From the NCBI RefSeq assembly GCF_025154055.1, contig NZ_JAOALK010000013.1, positions 1 through 64,000 of the forward strand: DNA of 64,000 nucleotides, read 5' to 3'. The DNA comes from Aquibacillus koreensis (lineage in GTDB: Bacteria; Bacillota; Bacilli; Bacillales; Amphibacillaceae). The translations under genes and the position numbers were made by a program. A model generated the notes under the pieces. It worked only from the letters and a program-made list of their open reading frames with translations, did not search any database and was not told the DNA's origin. Below, in pieces: positions 27,480 through 36,968 of this stretch; position 1 is the first letter of the stretch; the number at the start of each line of letters is the position of its first letter.

Positions 27480-29723
27480 ATGATCGAAACAAAAACATCC
27501 GAATGGGCTGGATATGTAACATCTGTATTAACTGAAAATTTTAACAATATTGATGTGGATCAATTAATTGCTTTTGGTGAAAAGTTGATTGAACAAAAGC
27601 CATGGATTGAAGAGAAAGAATATGTGCATCAATTAATCTTAGAAGCACTTTCCTACATGGATGAAAAAGAACCAGATTGGACATATATAGCCGCAAATCT
27701 TTACCTTGAAATGCTTTATTATGACGCATCTCAAAATAGAGGCTATGCCTATCAAGATAAATATGGATCCTTTTATAACCTGATTACAGAGCTAACGGAG
27801 ATTGGCATTTATAATCGTTCTATTTTAAATTCCTATAATCGCTCTGAAATTATTGAACTACAAAGTTACATCGATCCAACGAAAGACAAACTATTTACAT
27901 ATATTGGATTAAGAACATTAGCTGATCGCTATATAACAAAGGATTATAAAAAACGTGTGTTTGAGTTGCCACAAGAGCGTTTCATGATCATTGCTATGAC
28001 ATTATTGATGAATGAAACTGGAGGCAATCGATTAGAGCTTGTAAAAGAAGCGTACTGGGCATTGAGCAATTTGTATATGACAGTAGCTACACCAACCTTA
28101 TCAAATGCTGGTAAAAGCTATGGCCAGCTTTCAAGCTGCTTTATCGACACGATTGATGATAGTTTGCAAAGTATTTTTGATAGTAATACCGATATTGCTA
28201 ACCTTTCCAAAAATGGTGGTGGAATCGGTGTATACCTCGGAAAAATTAGAAGTAGAGGTAGTGCGATCAAAGGCTTTAAAGGGGCATCCTCAGGTGTGCT
28301 ACCTTGGATGAAGCAATTAAATAATACTGCAGTTAGTGTAGATCAGCTGGGTCAACGCAAAGGTGCCATTTGTGTATATCTTGATATTTGGCATAATGAT
28401 ATCTTCTCTTTCTTGGATGCGAAATTAAACAATGGAGATGAGCGCTACCGTACGCATGATCTATTTACGGGCATTTGTCTTCCTGACTTGTTTATGGAGC
28501 AAGTAGAAGCAAGGGCAAATTGGTACTTATTTGATCCACATGAAGTTCGGTCAGTCATGGGATACTCCTTAGAAGATTATTTTGATGAGCATAAAGGGGA
28601 TGGAGCTTTTCGAGAAAAATATTGGGAGTGTGTCCATCACCCGGATTTAACAAAAGAAGAAGTGCCAGCTATTGATATTATGAAGCGGGTGCTTAAAAGC
28701 CAATTAGAGACTGGTGGACCTTTCATGTTTTACCGAGACGAGGTAAATAGACAAAACCCAAATAGTCATCTTGGGATGGTTTATTCCAGTAATTTATGTA
28801 CCGAGATAACGCAAAACCAGAGTCCTACCATTGTGACAGAGCAAGTGACTGTCGATGGGAAGATTGTCATTCAAAAGCAACCAGGTGATTTTGTTGTTTG
28901 TAATTTGTCATCCATTAATCTTGGGCGAGCAGTACCAGAAAATGTATTGGAGCGACTTATCCCGATTCAGGTTAGAATGCTCGACAATGTGATTGAACTG
29001 AATACAATTCCGGTATTACAAGCACAGATCACAAATCAAAAGTATCGTGCAGTTGGTTTAGGTACGTTTGGTTGGCACCATCTACTTGCGTCTAAAAGAA
29101 TCAAATGGGAAAGCGATGAAGCAGTAGCCTATGCAGATGAGCTCTACGAAAAAATAGCATTCTTAACGATTAAATCCAGTATGGAGTTAGCGAAAGAAAA
29201 AGGTCCTTGCGCAGTTTTTGAAGGTTCAGATTGGGAGAGCGGAAAGTATTTTGATCAAAAAGGGTACACAACTGGCAGTTCAGATTTAGCATGGGGAGAA
29301 TTGAAGCGAGATGTAAGAGAAAATGGGATCCGTAATAGTTACTTAATGGCGGTTGCCCCCAACTCGTCCACTTCTCTTATTGCAGGAAGTACAGCTAGTA
29401 TCGATCCAATTTTTCAAAAATTTTATTCCGAGGAGAAAAAAGACTATAAAATTCCTGTCACTGCACCGAATCTAAATGCAGAGACAACTTGGTATTATAA
29501 ATCAGCTTATTTAATCGACCAGCATTGGAGTATTAAACAAAATGCAGCTCGTCAAAAACACATTGATCAAAGTATCTCTTTTAATATGTACGTTGCCAAT
29601 ACAGTACAAGCTAAAGAATTATTAAATCTTCATATAGATGCTTGGAAATCTGGATTAAAAACAACGTATTATCTACGATCAACGTCATCTGATGTGATTG
29701 AATGTGAATCGTGTTCTAGTTAA
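27480..29723 (+). CDS. nrdA: class I ribonucleoside-diphosphate reductase, large (R1) subunit
   Basis: Reduces ribonucleoside diphosphates to deoxyribonucleotides. The 747-residue protein shows the active-site set: the redox cysteine in YGQLSSCF, the radical cysteine in SNLCTEI, the partner cysteine in VVCNLSSINLG, the PNSSTSLIAGSTASI loop, and the C-terminal shuttle pair CESC. The start is ATG 27480, after GGGAGG; the frame is open for 83 codons upstream but that region is the riboswitch. No nrdI is adjacent, so NrdA/class Ia-like is preferred over NrdE; the subclass is tentative. Control by the cobalamin riboswitch implies a B12-dependent class II enzyme elsewhere. Confidence 0.93.
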   Translation: MIETKTSEWAGYVTSVLTENFNNIDVDQLIAFGEKLIEQKPWIEEKEYVHQLILEALSYMDEKEPDWTYIAANLYLEMLYYDASQNRGYAYQDKYGSFYNLITELTEIGIYNRSILNSYNRSEIIELQSYIDPTKDKLFTYIGLRTLADRYITKDYKKRVFELPQERFMIIAMTLLMNETGGNRLELVKEAYWALSNLYMTVATPTLSNAGKSYGQLSSCFIDTIDDSLQSIFDSNTDIANLSKNGGGIGVYLGKIRSRGSAIKGFKGASSGVLPWMKQLNNTAVSVDQLGQRKGAICVYLDIWHNDIFSFLDAKLNNGDERYRTHDLFTGICLPDLFMEQVEARANWYLFDPHEVRSVMGYSLEDYFDEHKGDGAFREKYWECVHHPDLTKEEVPAIDIMKRVLKSQLETGGPFMFYRDEVNRQNPNSHLGMVYSSNLCTEITQNQSPTIVTEQVTVDGKIVIQKQPGDFVVCNLSSINLGRAVPENVLERLIPIQVRMLDNVIELNTIPVLQAQITNQKYRAVGLGTFGWHHLLASKRIKWESDEAVAYADELYEKIAFLTIKSSMELAKEKGPCAVFEGSDWESGKYFDQKGYTTGSSDLAWGELKRDVRENGIRNSYLMAVAPNSSTSLIAGSTASIDPIFQKFYSEEKKDYKIPVTAPNLNAETTWYYKSAYLIDQHWSIKQNAARQKHIDQSISFNMYVANTVQAKELLNLHIDAWKSGLKTTYYLRSTSSDVIECESCSS

Positions 29724-29737
29724 GGGGAGGAATTTTA

Positions 29738-30781
29738 ATGTCAACACCGATAAAAAAGAGAAGCCTAATGGACAAAAACGCTCCAAACCGATCAACAGGA
29801 ATTATAAACGGTGAGAGCTCTAATATCCTAAACTGGGATGATGTTCGATTTGCTTGGGCATATCCAAAATATAAGAAGATGCTAGCGAACTTTTGGACGC
29901 CATTTGAAATTAATATGTCTCAAGATATGAGGCAGTTCCCGGAGTTATCTGAGGATGAGAAAGATGCCTTTTTAAAGATCATTGGCTTATTAGCACTACT
30001 TGATAGTATCCAGACAGATTACGCTGGGAAAGTAGCCGATTATCTTACCGATTCCAGTTTGAATGCACTAATGATTATTCTGGCTCAACAAGAGGTTATT
30101 CATAATCATTCTTACTCGTATATCTTGTCCACGCTTGTATCCAAGCAAAAACAAGATGAGGTGTTTGACTTTTGGCGTACGGAACCAATTCTACAAAAGA
30201 GAAATGACTTTGTAACCGATGGATACCGTGCGTTTGCGGAAGATGCTACAGTCGAAAATTTGCTAAAGTCCATTGTGTATGATGTTATATTAGAAGGGCT
30301 ATTTTTCTACTCGGGATTTGCGTTTTTCTATCACTTGGCACGAAACCAAAAAATGGTTGGCACATCAACCATGATCAACTATATAAACCGAGATGAACAA
30401 ATCCATGTTGATTTATTTGTTCGAATTTATAAAGAGGTTTTGAATGAAAATCCGGAATACAATACAAAGGAATTAGAAACGTTTGTGTACGATACATTTA
30501 AAAAAGCCTGTGAACTAGAAATTGATTGGGCAAGGCATATCATCGGAAATAAAATTGATGGTGTTCTGCTCGAAGATGTGGAAAACTATATATTATTTAC
30601 TGCTAATACGCGTTGTAAGCAACTTGGCCTTGAAAAACCTTATCCAGAAATTGATAAAAATCCATTGCGTTGGATTAAAGCTTATGAAGAAATTGACCTT
30701 GGTAAGTCAGATTTTTTTGAACAAAAATCAAGGCAATATACAAAGGTGAATGTAGTGGATAATGGGTTTGATGATTTATAA
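29738..30781 (+). CDS. nrdB: class I ribonucleoside-diphosphate reductase, small (R2) subunit
   Basis: Ferritin-like subunit that holds the dimetal centre and tyrosyl radical. The 347-residue protein has metal ligands in ALLDSIQ, QQEVIHNHSYSY (Glu, His, and the radical Tyr seven residues after Glu), VILEGLFFYSGF and NRDEQIH. The C-terminal tail binds R1. It follows nrdA by 14 bases with AAGGGGAGG. The LLDSIQ form resembles class Ia R2. Only these two genes form the operon; there is no nrdI or nrdR here. Confidence 0.93.
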   Translation: MSTPIKKRSLMDKNAPNRSTGIINGESSNILNWDDVRFAWAYPKYKKMLANFWTPFEINMSQDMRQFPELSEDEKDAFLKIIGLLALLDSIQTDYAGKVADYLTDSSLNALMIILAQQEVIHNHSYSYILSTLVSKQKQDEVFDFWRTEPILQKRNDFVTDGYRAFAEDATVENLLKSIVYDVILEGLFFYSGFAFFYHLARNQKMVGTSTMINYINRDEQIHVDLFVRIYKEVLNENPEYNTKELETFVYDTFKKACELEIDWARHIIGNKIDGVLLEDVENYILFTANTRCKQLGLEKPYPEIDKNPLRWIKAYEEIDLGKSDFFEQKSRQYTKVNVVDNGFDDL

Positions 30782-30785
30782 TGAG

Positions 30786-30817
30786 AAAGCTCCTAGTTAG
30801 GAGCTTTTTTCGTTTTT
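30786..30817. terminator. terminator after nrdB
   Basis: AAGCTCCTA pairs with TAGGAGCTT around GT, followed by T-rich sequence; it overlaps the 3' end of the convergent peptidase gene. Confidence 0.85.
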
Positions 30818-31471
30818 AACTACAACAAACACTTTTTCTTCACCTAATGCCTTGTGAAATCTTCCGTTTTTCACAACAAGACAGGCATGATCATCAATGC
30901 CATAACCCGTGGATATTCTTGTGTTAGCTAAAGATCCTTTTAAATGTTCTGCATCGTTCCATTTAGAATAATGCACACTAATTAATATGTCTTGAACGAA
31001 TCCTAATCCATGTAAGTGAATGGTTTCACCGCTATCTGTATCAATGGAAGATAATACAACTTGATCAGTTAGTAGAAGCGCACCAGCAGAATTGCCGGCA
31101 ATAGGTGTACCTGCATAATATTTTTCTTGCATGATACTCTTATAGGGCTCTTTTACATAAGTGGCATGATATGTTTCTGTATGGCCACCTCCAATGTAAA
31201 TACCGGTAGCTTCCTGTAAGGTATGGATTGTCTGGTCCACATTCAGTTCACCATGTTGATTTGGGATAATAACATCAATGTTTTGGGGTTGAACTCCCGC
31301 ACGAATCCAAGGATCGGTGTATCTCGGTAGGTATTCTTCCCAGCCTTGACGGTAGATAATGAGTAATGCGATCTTTGCGTGTTTTCCACCAGCCTTTTTG
31401 GCGAAATCTAGAGATGCTTCGGATTGATTAGGATTTCCACCGAAAAAATACAAATAGTTGTCTTGTACCAT
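30797..31471 (-). CDS. peptidase S51-family (peptidase E/cyanophycinase-like) protein
   Basis: A 224-residue protein with the class I amidotransferase-like fold of family S51. The nucleophile serine is in GTPIAGNSAGALLL (about residue 128), preceded by GIYIGGGHTETY, the usual oxyanion region. Aspartyl dipeptidase activity is the family precedent; the substrate here is unknown. The ATG follows GGAGG at a 9-base spacing. It converges on nrdB and stands alone. Confidence 0.85.
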   Translation of the reverse strand: MVQDNYLYFFGGNPNQSEASLDFAKKAGGKHAKIALLIIYRQGWEEYLPRYTDPWIRAGVQPQNIDVIIPNQHGELNVDQTIHTLQEATGIYIGGGHTETYHATYVKEPYKSIMQEKYYAGTPIAGNSAGALLLTDQVVLSSIDTDSGETIHLHGLGFVQDILISVHYSKWNDAEHLKGSLANTRISTGYGIDDHACLVVKNGRFHKALGEEKVFVVVKNEKSS

Positions 31472-31602
31472 CGAACAAAACCTCCAACGATATTTGTATA
31501 TAGCATACCATCTGTTGAAACAGACAAAGCAAAATAATTCTATAATTTAAATCATTTCGAGTATGATAATAGTAATTTGAAATAGGTAAAGGGGACAGAG
31601 AG

Positions 31603-32049
31603 ATGGAGTGGCAATTAAAGAAATTTCATGAACTAACTACAGATGAATTATATAAAATATTAAAAGCAAGAGTAGATGTTTTTGTCGTCGAGCAAAATTG
31701 CCCTTACGAGGAAGTCGACAACCATGACCAGGCATCTTTTCATCTTTTTTCAGAAGAAAATGGACAAATTATCGCATATTCAAGGCTAATACCAAAAGGC
31801 AATATTTATAAAGAAGCATCAATAGGCAGGGTATTAGTACATAAAGATTACCGCGGAAAAGGATATGCGAAAGCCCTTATGGAAAAATCGATTGATATAG
31901 TAACGAACGAATGGAATGAAAAGGAAATTAAAATTCATGGCCAAGAATATTTGCGCCATTTTTATGGTTCTTTAGGTTTTAAGGAAATTAGTGAGGTTTA
32001 TTTAGAGGATGACATTCCTCATGTTGATATGATCTTACAAGTAACGTGA
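31603..32049 (+). CDS. GNAT-family N-acetyltransferase, ElaA type
   Basis: A 148-residue acetyltransferase. The N-terminal RVDVFVVEQNCPYEEVDNHD is the hallmark of the ElaA subgroup; the acetyl-CoA loop is RVLVHKDYRGKGYAKALM, and HGQEYLRHFYGSLGF completes the fold. Natural substrate unknown. The ATG follows AAAGGGG. It is isolated, without a clear terminator before yteA. Confidence 0.88.
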   Translation: MEWQLKKFHELTTDELYKILKARVDVFVVEQNCPYEEVDNHDQASFHLFSEENGQIIAYSRLIPKGNIYKEASIGRVLVHKDYRGKGYAKALMEKSIDIVTNEWNEKEIKIHGQEYLRHFYGSLGFKEISEVYLEDDIPHVDMILQVT

Positions 32050-32156
32050 ACCGTTTTAATTTTCCACTACTACCAACAACAAATATAGTTGTTATAGCTA
32101 TAACGGATACACTAATAATGCCCCATGAAGACAAATTTGTCAGGAGGCGATGATTA

Positions 32157-32858
32157 GTGATATCTAATGAACAACTTCATGCCTGCAAACAAGTATTAGA
32201 ACAAGAAAAACAAGAAGTAATGTCTCATTTACAGGATCACTACGGGTTAGAGCAGGAGCTGATTAAAGAATCAGTTGGTGAACTATCCAATTACGATAAC
32301 CACCCTGGTGATCATGGTACAGAGCTTTATGAGCGTGAAAAAGACATTGCATTAAATGAGCATGCGGAACAAGAATTAAAAGATATAAATCGTGCTTTAC
32401 AAGCAATAGAACAAGGATCTTATGGTACATGTGAAGTTTGTGGAAAAGAAATCCCTTCTGAGAGGTTAGAAGCCATGCCTACTACACAGCGTTGTATAGA
32501 GCATGCACCGAAAAATGTAGCGGTAACAAGACCGGTCGAAGAGGATGTCATTCATTCGAGTGTCAATGAAATGGAATCATCAGTCGATGAAGAAGAATCT
32601 ACAGTATTTGATGCTGAAGATGCATGGCAACACGTAGAAGTGTACGGATCATCTGATGGTCCATCCGATTTTTATGATACGGAAAAAGACTACCAGGATA
32701 TGTACTTTAACTCAGGAGAGCTAGTTGGTAGTGCAGAAGAAATCGAAGGGTTCCTATTAACAGATATGGAAGGGAACTATATTGGAGTTAACGGAAACCA
32801 TGAGGATTACGAAGCATATTTGGATGAAAACCATGTTGGTTCTATTTTATACGAATAG
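32157..32858 (+). CDS. yteA: YteA-family sporulation protein with DksA/TraR zinc finger
   Basis: A 233-residue protein of the YteA family found in spore formers. An N-terminal helical region with HPGDHGTELYEREKD leads into a zinc finger (YGTCEVCGKEIPSERL...TQRCIEHA, about 92-123), in which the fourth ligand position is His. A long acidic C-terminal tail ends with GNYIGVNGNHEDYEAYLDENHVGSILY. Role is not well established; sporulation association is from family distribution. It starts with GTG after CAGGAGG. Confidence 0.85.
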   Translation: MISNEQLHACKQVLEQEKQEVMSHLQDHYGLEQELIKESVGELSNYDNHPGDHGTELYEREKDIALNEHAEQELKDINRALQAIEQGSYGTCEVCGKEIPSERLEAMPTTQRCIEHAPKNVAVTRPVEEDVIHSSVNEMESSVDEEESTVFDAEDAWQHVEVYGSSDGPSDFYDTEKDYQDMYFNSGELVGSAEEIEGFLLTDMEGNYIGVNGNHEDYEAYLDENHVGSILYE

Positions 32859-32949
32859 GTAAAGGGGGTGGCAATTTTGTCACCCTCTATTTCTTTTGAA
32901 ACCTGATTGCTTTGTTTTCGTACATAATAATAAAAGGAGGAATGACGTT

Positions 32950-33156
32950 ATGAGTGATGCAAAAGGTTGTATTAAATGTGGAAGTACGGACGCTGCACAG
33001 AAAGAAGTTGCGATGACAGGTACTGGATTATCTAAGATGTTTGATGTGCAAAATAATCAATTCATTGTTGTGTACTGTAAAAACTGTGGGTACTCTGAGT
33101 TTTATAATAAAAATAGTTCGGCTGGAAGCAATATTATTGATTTCTTTTTTGGATAA
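32950..33156 (+). CDS. DUF2082-like zinc-ribbon protein
   Basis: A 68-residue protein with two CxxC knuckles (GCIKCGST at the N-terminus and YCKNCGYSEFY) and the family-typical MTGTGLSKMFDVQNNQFIVVYC between them. Proteins of this type are annotated as nucleic-acid-binding Zn ribbons, function unknown. The start ATG 32950 follows AAAGGAGG; 18 upstream codons are open but precede the binding site. It is followed by the 21-bp box array. Confidence 0.88.
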   Translation: MSDAKGCIKCGSTDAAQKEVAMTGTGLSKMFDVQNNQFIVVYCKNCGYSEFYNKNSSAGSNIIDFFFG

Positions 33157-33166
33157 AACCCTAGAT

Positions 33167-33280
33167 ACTGAATTAGTGGGTGCAGTCACTGAATTAGATG
33201 GTAAAGTTACTGAATTATGCGTGATTTTCACTGAATAATATGGCTTACACACTGAATCAGCACAAATTCTAACTGAAATA
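33167..33280 (+). repeat. array of six 9-bp boxes at exact 21-bp spacing, family D copy 2
   Basis: ACTGAATTA or a close variant starts at 33167, 33188, 33209, 33230, 33251 and 33272, exactly 21 bp apart. The 12-base spacers are all different from each other and from those of the array at 25886-25999. It lies between the Zn-ribbon gene stop and a bidirectional terminator, the same position as copy 1. Confidence 0.95.
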
Positions 33281-33290
33281 AGCAAAAAAT

Positions 33291-33322
33291 AACCACCACC
33301 TTCATGAAGGTGGTGGTTTCAT
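33291..33322. terminator. bidirectional terminator
   Basis: AACCACCACCTTCA and TGAAGGTGGTGGTT form a perfect 14-bp dyad between convergent genes, with T-rich sequence on one side and A-rich on the other. Confidence 0.92.
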
Positions 33323-33365
33323 CTATATAAGATCTCAACAAAAGGGGAGGAAAGTTGAGAATGGA

Positions 33366-34787
33366 TTAGCTTGGCTGATTAGCCTCATCCTGGTTTGTTA
33401 ATGTTAAGGTTGTTGTTTGCTTTTGGCCATCACGATAGAATGTGATCGTTACTTCATCTCCAATATAAGTTTCTGCATAAAGATATTGTTTAAGGTCTAG
33501 CATAGAGGAGATCTCTTTATCATTAATTTGAGTAATAACGTCATATTGCTCCAGTCCTGCTTCGGCAGCAGGGGAACCATTTTGTGCATCTGCAACAACA
33601 ACACCATCTGTTACACTGTCATCAAGGTTTAATGTACGCTCCTTATGAGCATCTGGAACTTCAGAAAGGGAGATAGCACTAATTCCGATAAATGGTCTTG
33701 CAACAGAACCACTTGTTTCTAGTTGATCAATAACTGGTTTTGCAGAGTCAATCGGAATGGCAAATCCAATTCCTTCGACGGCTTCTTGCGCAATTTTCAT
33801 CGAATTAATACCGATAAGCTCGCCTTGACTATTAATTAGAGCTCCACCACTATTACCAGGGTTAATCGCTGCATCTGTTTGGATAACTTCTGTTGTCCAA
33901 TCTGGTTGACGATCGCCGTTTAAATCCATCTCAACAGATCTTTCAAGTCCACTAATGATTCCTTTTGTAACAGAACCAGCAAATTCTGTGCCTAGTGGCG
34001 TTCCGATTGCGATGGCTGTTTCACCCACGGTTAGATCCCCTGATGATCCAATCGTAGCAACTTGTTCTACTTGGCTGCTATCAATTCTTAAAACGGCTAA
34101 GTCTGTTAGTTGATCCACACCTAAAACTTCAGCTTCTATATGTTCTCCATTTGTTAGTATAACTTCCACGTCTCTTGCACCTTCTACAACATGGTTATTT
34201 GTTACTACAAAAGCATGCTCACCGTCTTTTTTATAGATGACGCCTGAACCAGTACCAGCAGGTTGGGATTGTGACCACAAATCAATTTGTTGAATATTTG
34301 ATACACCAACTACAGCATCAGAGATATTTGATATAGCTGCACTTAGATCCCCATCTGAAGGATCAACAGCGGTAGGAATTACATTTGTTGAAGCATCATT
34401 ATTATCTGCGGTAGAGCTTGTTTCTTGCGCAATACTTTCTTGCGGTTCATTTGTATTAGGCTGTTCTATTATTCCCGTCGATAGAAGTGTTGCACCTGTA
34501 ACAGCAACAACTAAGCCTCCAGCAATACCGCTTGCAAACATAGACCAAAGTCCTTTTGATCTTGGCTCTTTGGCTCTTTTTTGTTGCTCTTTGCTAACAG
34601 AACTTGCTAAATAAGTCTTGTTTTGCTCAATGGAATTGTATTGGTCGTGTTGTTCTGACTCTAAATCATGTTGCTCTTCTATGTTGTCGTTCATTTGTTC
34701 TGACTGATCTTGAAGCGTATGCTCTTCTTGTTGCTTTCCTTCATCTTCAAATCGATTATAATTATGGTGATCATTATGACTTGTCAT
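33366..34787 (-). CDS. htrA: HtrA/DegP-family serine protease, membrane-anchored
   Basis: Surface quality-control protease for misfolded secreted proteins. The 473-residue protein has a His/Glu/Gln-rich cytoplasmic head (about 1-80), one membrane segment (MFASGIAGGLVVAVTGATLL), a linker, a trypsin-like domain with His in VTNNHVV, Asp in LTDLAVL and Ser in NPGNSGGALI, and a C-terminal PDZ domain. ATG 34787 follows AAAGGTG. It is divergent from a two-component system of the CssRS kind, which controls htrA and htrB in B. subtilis. Which of HtrA, HtrB or HtrC it corresponds to is unclear. Confidence 0.93.
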   Translation of the reverse strand: MTSHNDHHNYNRFEDEGKQQEEHTLQDQSEQMNDNIEEQHDLESEQHDQYNSIEQNKTYLASSVSKEQQKRAKEPRSKGLWSMFASGIAGGLVVAVTGATLLSTGIIEQPNTNEPQESIAQETSSTADNNDASTNVIPTAVDPSDGDLSAAISNISDAVVGVSNIQQIDLWSQSQPAGTGSGVIYKKDGEHAFVVTNNHVVEGARDVEVILTNGEHIEAEVLGVDQLTDLAVLRIDSSQVEQVATIGSSGDLTVGETAIAIGTPLGTEFAGSVTKGIISGLERSVEMDLNGDRQPDWTTEVIQTDAAINPGNSGGALINSQGELIGINSMKIAQEAVEGIGFAIPIDSAKPVIDQLETSGSVARPFIGISAISLSEVPDAHKERTLNLDDSVTDGVVVADAQNGSPAAEAGLEQYDVITQINDKEISSMLDLKQYLYAETYIGDEVTITFYRDGQKQTTTLTLTNQDEANQPS

Positions 34788-34946
34788 ATGTTTCACACCT
34801 TTCTAAGTATTTTCTTTTACATTTTTTATTCTAAACAGTGGATTTGGCAAGTCTTCGGTATAATTGTGTAAAAAGTGTGGAATGGAACAATATAAAGTGC
34901 AATTTTTGTAAAATATGCGAAAATGGTGCTAGGAGGAGGCATAGAG

Positions 34947-35645
34947 ATGAAAAACAAAATCTTTGTCGTAGAAGATGATCCGAATATTCGCGATATTGTT
35001 GTAGCTTACTTAAAGAAGGACGGTTACGAAGTTTCCATGGCTGATAATGCAGAGGATGCTTGGGAGATGGCTTACCGTGATCAACCAGATATGTGGATTT
35101 TAGACATTATGCTTCCGGGAATGGACGGTTATGAATTGTGTAAAAAGATCAGACAGGATAGTGAAGTACCTATCATCATCATTTCGGCAAAAGATGATGA
35201 AGTAGATAAAATACTTGGCCTTGAACTAGGCAGTGATGATTATTTAACAAAGCCGTTTAGTCCTAGGGAATTGGTTGCGAGAGTGAAACGTATATTTAAG
35301 CGTGTAAACATTGCACCGGTAAAGAAAGAAAAAGAAGTAACAAAGACAATCCAACTTGGGGACCTCGAGATTCATATAGAGGAACGAAGAGTATTTTGGA
35401 TAGGAGAAGAAGTAGAGGTTACTGCGAAGGAATTTGACATGTTAACGATCTTGATTCGAAATCAAAATCGAGCTTTTGCCAGAGAAGAGTTGCTTTCTTT
35501 GGTGTGGGGTGATGATTATTTTGGCTCTGATCGTGCAGTTGATGATTTGATTAAGCGTTTAAGAAGAAAGTTAGACGGACTGCCAATTGAGACGGTCTGG
35601 GGATATGGTTATCGCATGCGCAGTGACGAAGAGGGTAGTCAATGA
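34947..35645 (+). CDS. OmpR-family response regulator, CssR-like
   Basis: A 232-residue regulator: receiver domain with VVEDDPN, phospho-acceptor Asp in MWILDIMLPGMDGY, Thr/Lys switch in YLTKPFSPREL, and a C-terminal winged-helix DNA-binding domain (ITVTAKEF-like segment, AVDDLIKRLRRKLD, VWGYGYRM). The WILDIMLP stretch and divergence from htrA point to CssR, the secretion/heat stress regulator. ATG 34947 follows AGGAGGAGG. Its stop overlaps the kinase start (ATGA). CssR identity is an inference. Confidence 0.92.
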   Translation: MKNKIFVVEDDPNIRDIVVAYLKKDGYEVSMADNAEDAWEMAYRDQPDMWILDIMLPGMDGYELCKKIRQDSEVPIIIISAKDDEVDKILGLELGSDDYLTKPFSPRELVARVKRIFKRVNIAPVKKEKEVTKTIQLGDLEIHIEERRVFWIGEEVEVTAKEFDMLTILIRNQNRAFAREELLSLVWGDDYFGSDRAVDDLIKRLRRKLDGLPIETVWGYGYRMRSDEEGSQ

Positions 35646-36961
35646 AATTACAATATCAATTAACAGCTGCTTTTACAGGACTACTCATTGTCATCATGTC
35701 AATCGCTGCCATTACAATCTACTCCCTTATACTTAATTTGTTAGTGCAAGATGAACAGTTAGAACTAGAAGCTAAAGGAAATTTATTGGTGAGTTTGTTG
35801 AGTGATATTAGTTATGAGAATATCAATCGTATAAATCAGTTGATCCAAGGCCAAGAGATACAGTTGTTTTTATATGATCGAAACACCGACCAAATTGTGT
35901 TAACAAACCTCCCCCGCCCGTTAGTAGAATTTTGGATCGATAATTATGATATATCTACTAATAGAGAACAAATTTGGAAAGGCGCCAATGAAAGTTTTGT
36001 GGTATCACGAGTAGAGTCTTATTCAGAACTATCGAATCGTGAATTGATTTTGGTGACACCGCTAGAGGATTTACAAGCAGTTCAACAGACCTTTTTTAAT
36101 CGGTTATTAATTGTATTTGTAATCGGAATTATGGTTGCTGTATTGCTTAGCTACTTATTAACGAAACGATTAGTCACGCCGCTAACTAATTTAAAATACC
36201 AATTGAAAAAAATAGAAAGGCGTAAATTTGATGAAGTAGAAGAGATAAAGGCCACTGGTGAAATTAAAGAAGTCGAACAAAGTGTTTTAGAGATGGCGAA
36301 TGAGCTTAGCAGATATATTCAATCACAACGTCAGTTTTTCCAAAATGCGAGTCATGAGCTAAAAACACCATTAATGACTATTCAAGGTTATGCGGAAGGA
36401 ATACGTGATGGTGTTTTTGAAAAAGAAGAATCAGATCGTGGATTAGATGTCATTGTTGCTGAAATTGTACGTTTAAAAAAGATTATTAATGAGATGATAT
36501 TATTAGCTAAATTGGACAGTGAAGAAAACATTTATCAAGAAGAACTAATAAAAGTTGATGAATTAATTAAACTAACAGTAGACCGAGCATTACCTTTAGC
36601 TAATGAAAAACAGATCTCACTTCAGTATGAGGTGGCTGATGATTTATTTTTTTATGTAGATAATGAAAAAATGTTACGCGCAATGATGAACATTGTAACC
36701 AACGCGATACGCCATGCATCATCTATCGTATTTATCTCCGTAAAAGAAATAAACGGAACGATTAACATTGCGATAGAGGATGATGGAAATGGTGTCCCAG
36801 TAAGCTTGATGCCACATTTGTTCCATCGGTTTGTCAAAGGCGATGGTGGAGAAACTGGCTTAGGTTTAGCGATATCGCGAGCCATCGTTGAAAGGTCAGG
36901 TGGTACCATATCGGTAGGTGAGTCCGCCTATGGTGGTGCATTATTTACAATAAAGATATAA
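35642..36961 (+). CDS. sensor histidine kinase, CssS-like
   Basis: A 439-residue membrane kinase. TM1 at about 8-32, an extracytoplasmic sensor domain to about 150, TM2 at 153-176, HAMP-like linker, the phosphorylated His in NASHELKTPLMTIQGYAEG, an N box in MMNIVTNAIRHA, and G boxes EDDGNGVP and GGETGLGLAIS. Cotranscribed and coupled with the response regulator through a four-base overlap. It likely senses envelope protein stress for the divergent htrA, by analogy to CssS. Confidence 0.92.
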   Translation: MKLQYQLTAAFTGLLIVIMSIAAITIYSLILNLLVQDEQLELEAKGNLLVSLLSDISYENINRINQLIQGQEIQLFLYDRNTDQIVLTNLPRPLVEFWIDNYDISTNREQIWKGANESFVVSRVESYSELSNRELILVTPLEDLQAVQQTFFNRLLIVFVIGIMVAVLLSYLLTKRLVTPLTNLKYQLKKIERRKFDEVEEIKATGEIKEVEQSVLEMANELSRYIQSQRQFFQNASHELKTPLMTIQGYAEGIRDGVFEKEESDRGLDVIVAEIVRLKKIINEMILLAKLDSEENIYQEELIKVDELIKLTVDRALPLANEKQISLQYEVADDLFFYVDNEKMLRAMMNIVTNAIRHASSIVFISVKEINGTINIAIEDDGNGVPVSLMPHLFHRFVKGDGGETGLGLAISRAIVERSGGTISVGESAYGGALFTIKI

Positions 36962-36968
36962 ATGATTA

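Noticed and set aside
33167-33280. CRISPR-like repeat-spacer structure
   Set aside because: A 9-bp box with 12-bp spacers is far too short for any CRISPR type, and no cas genes are near.
34797-34946. CssR operator between htrA and the two-component genes
   Set aside because: The AT-rich interval contains several TTTTAC-like words, but none that I can identify reliably as a CssR site.
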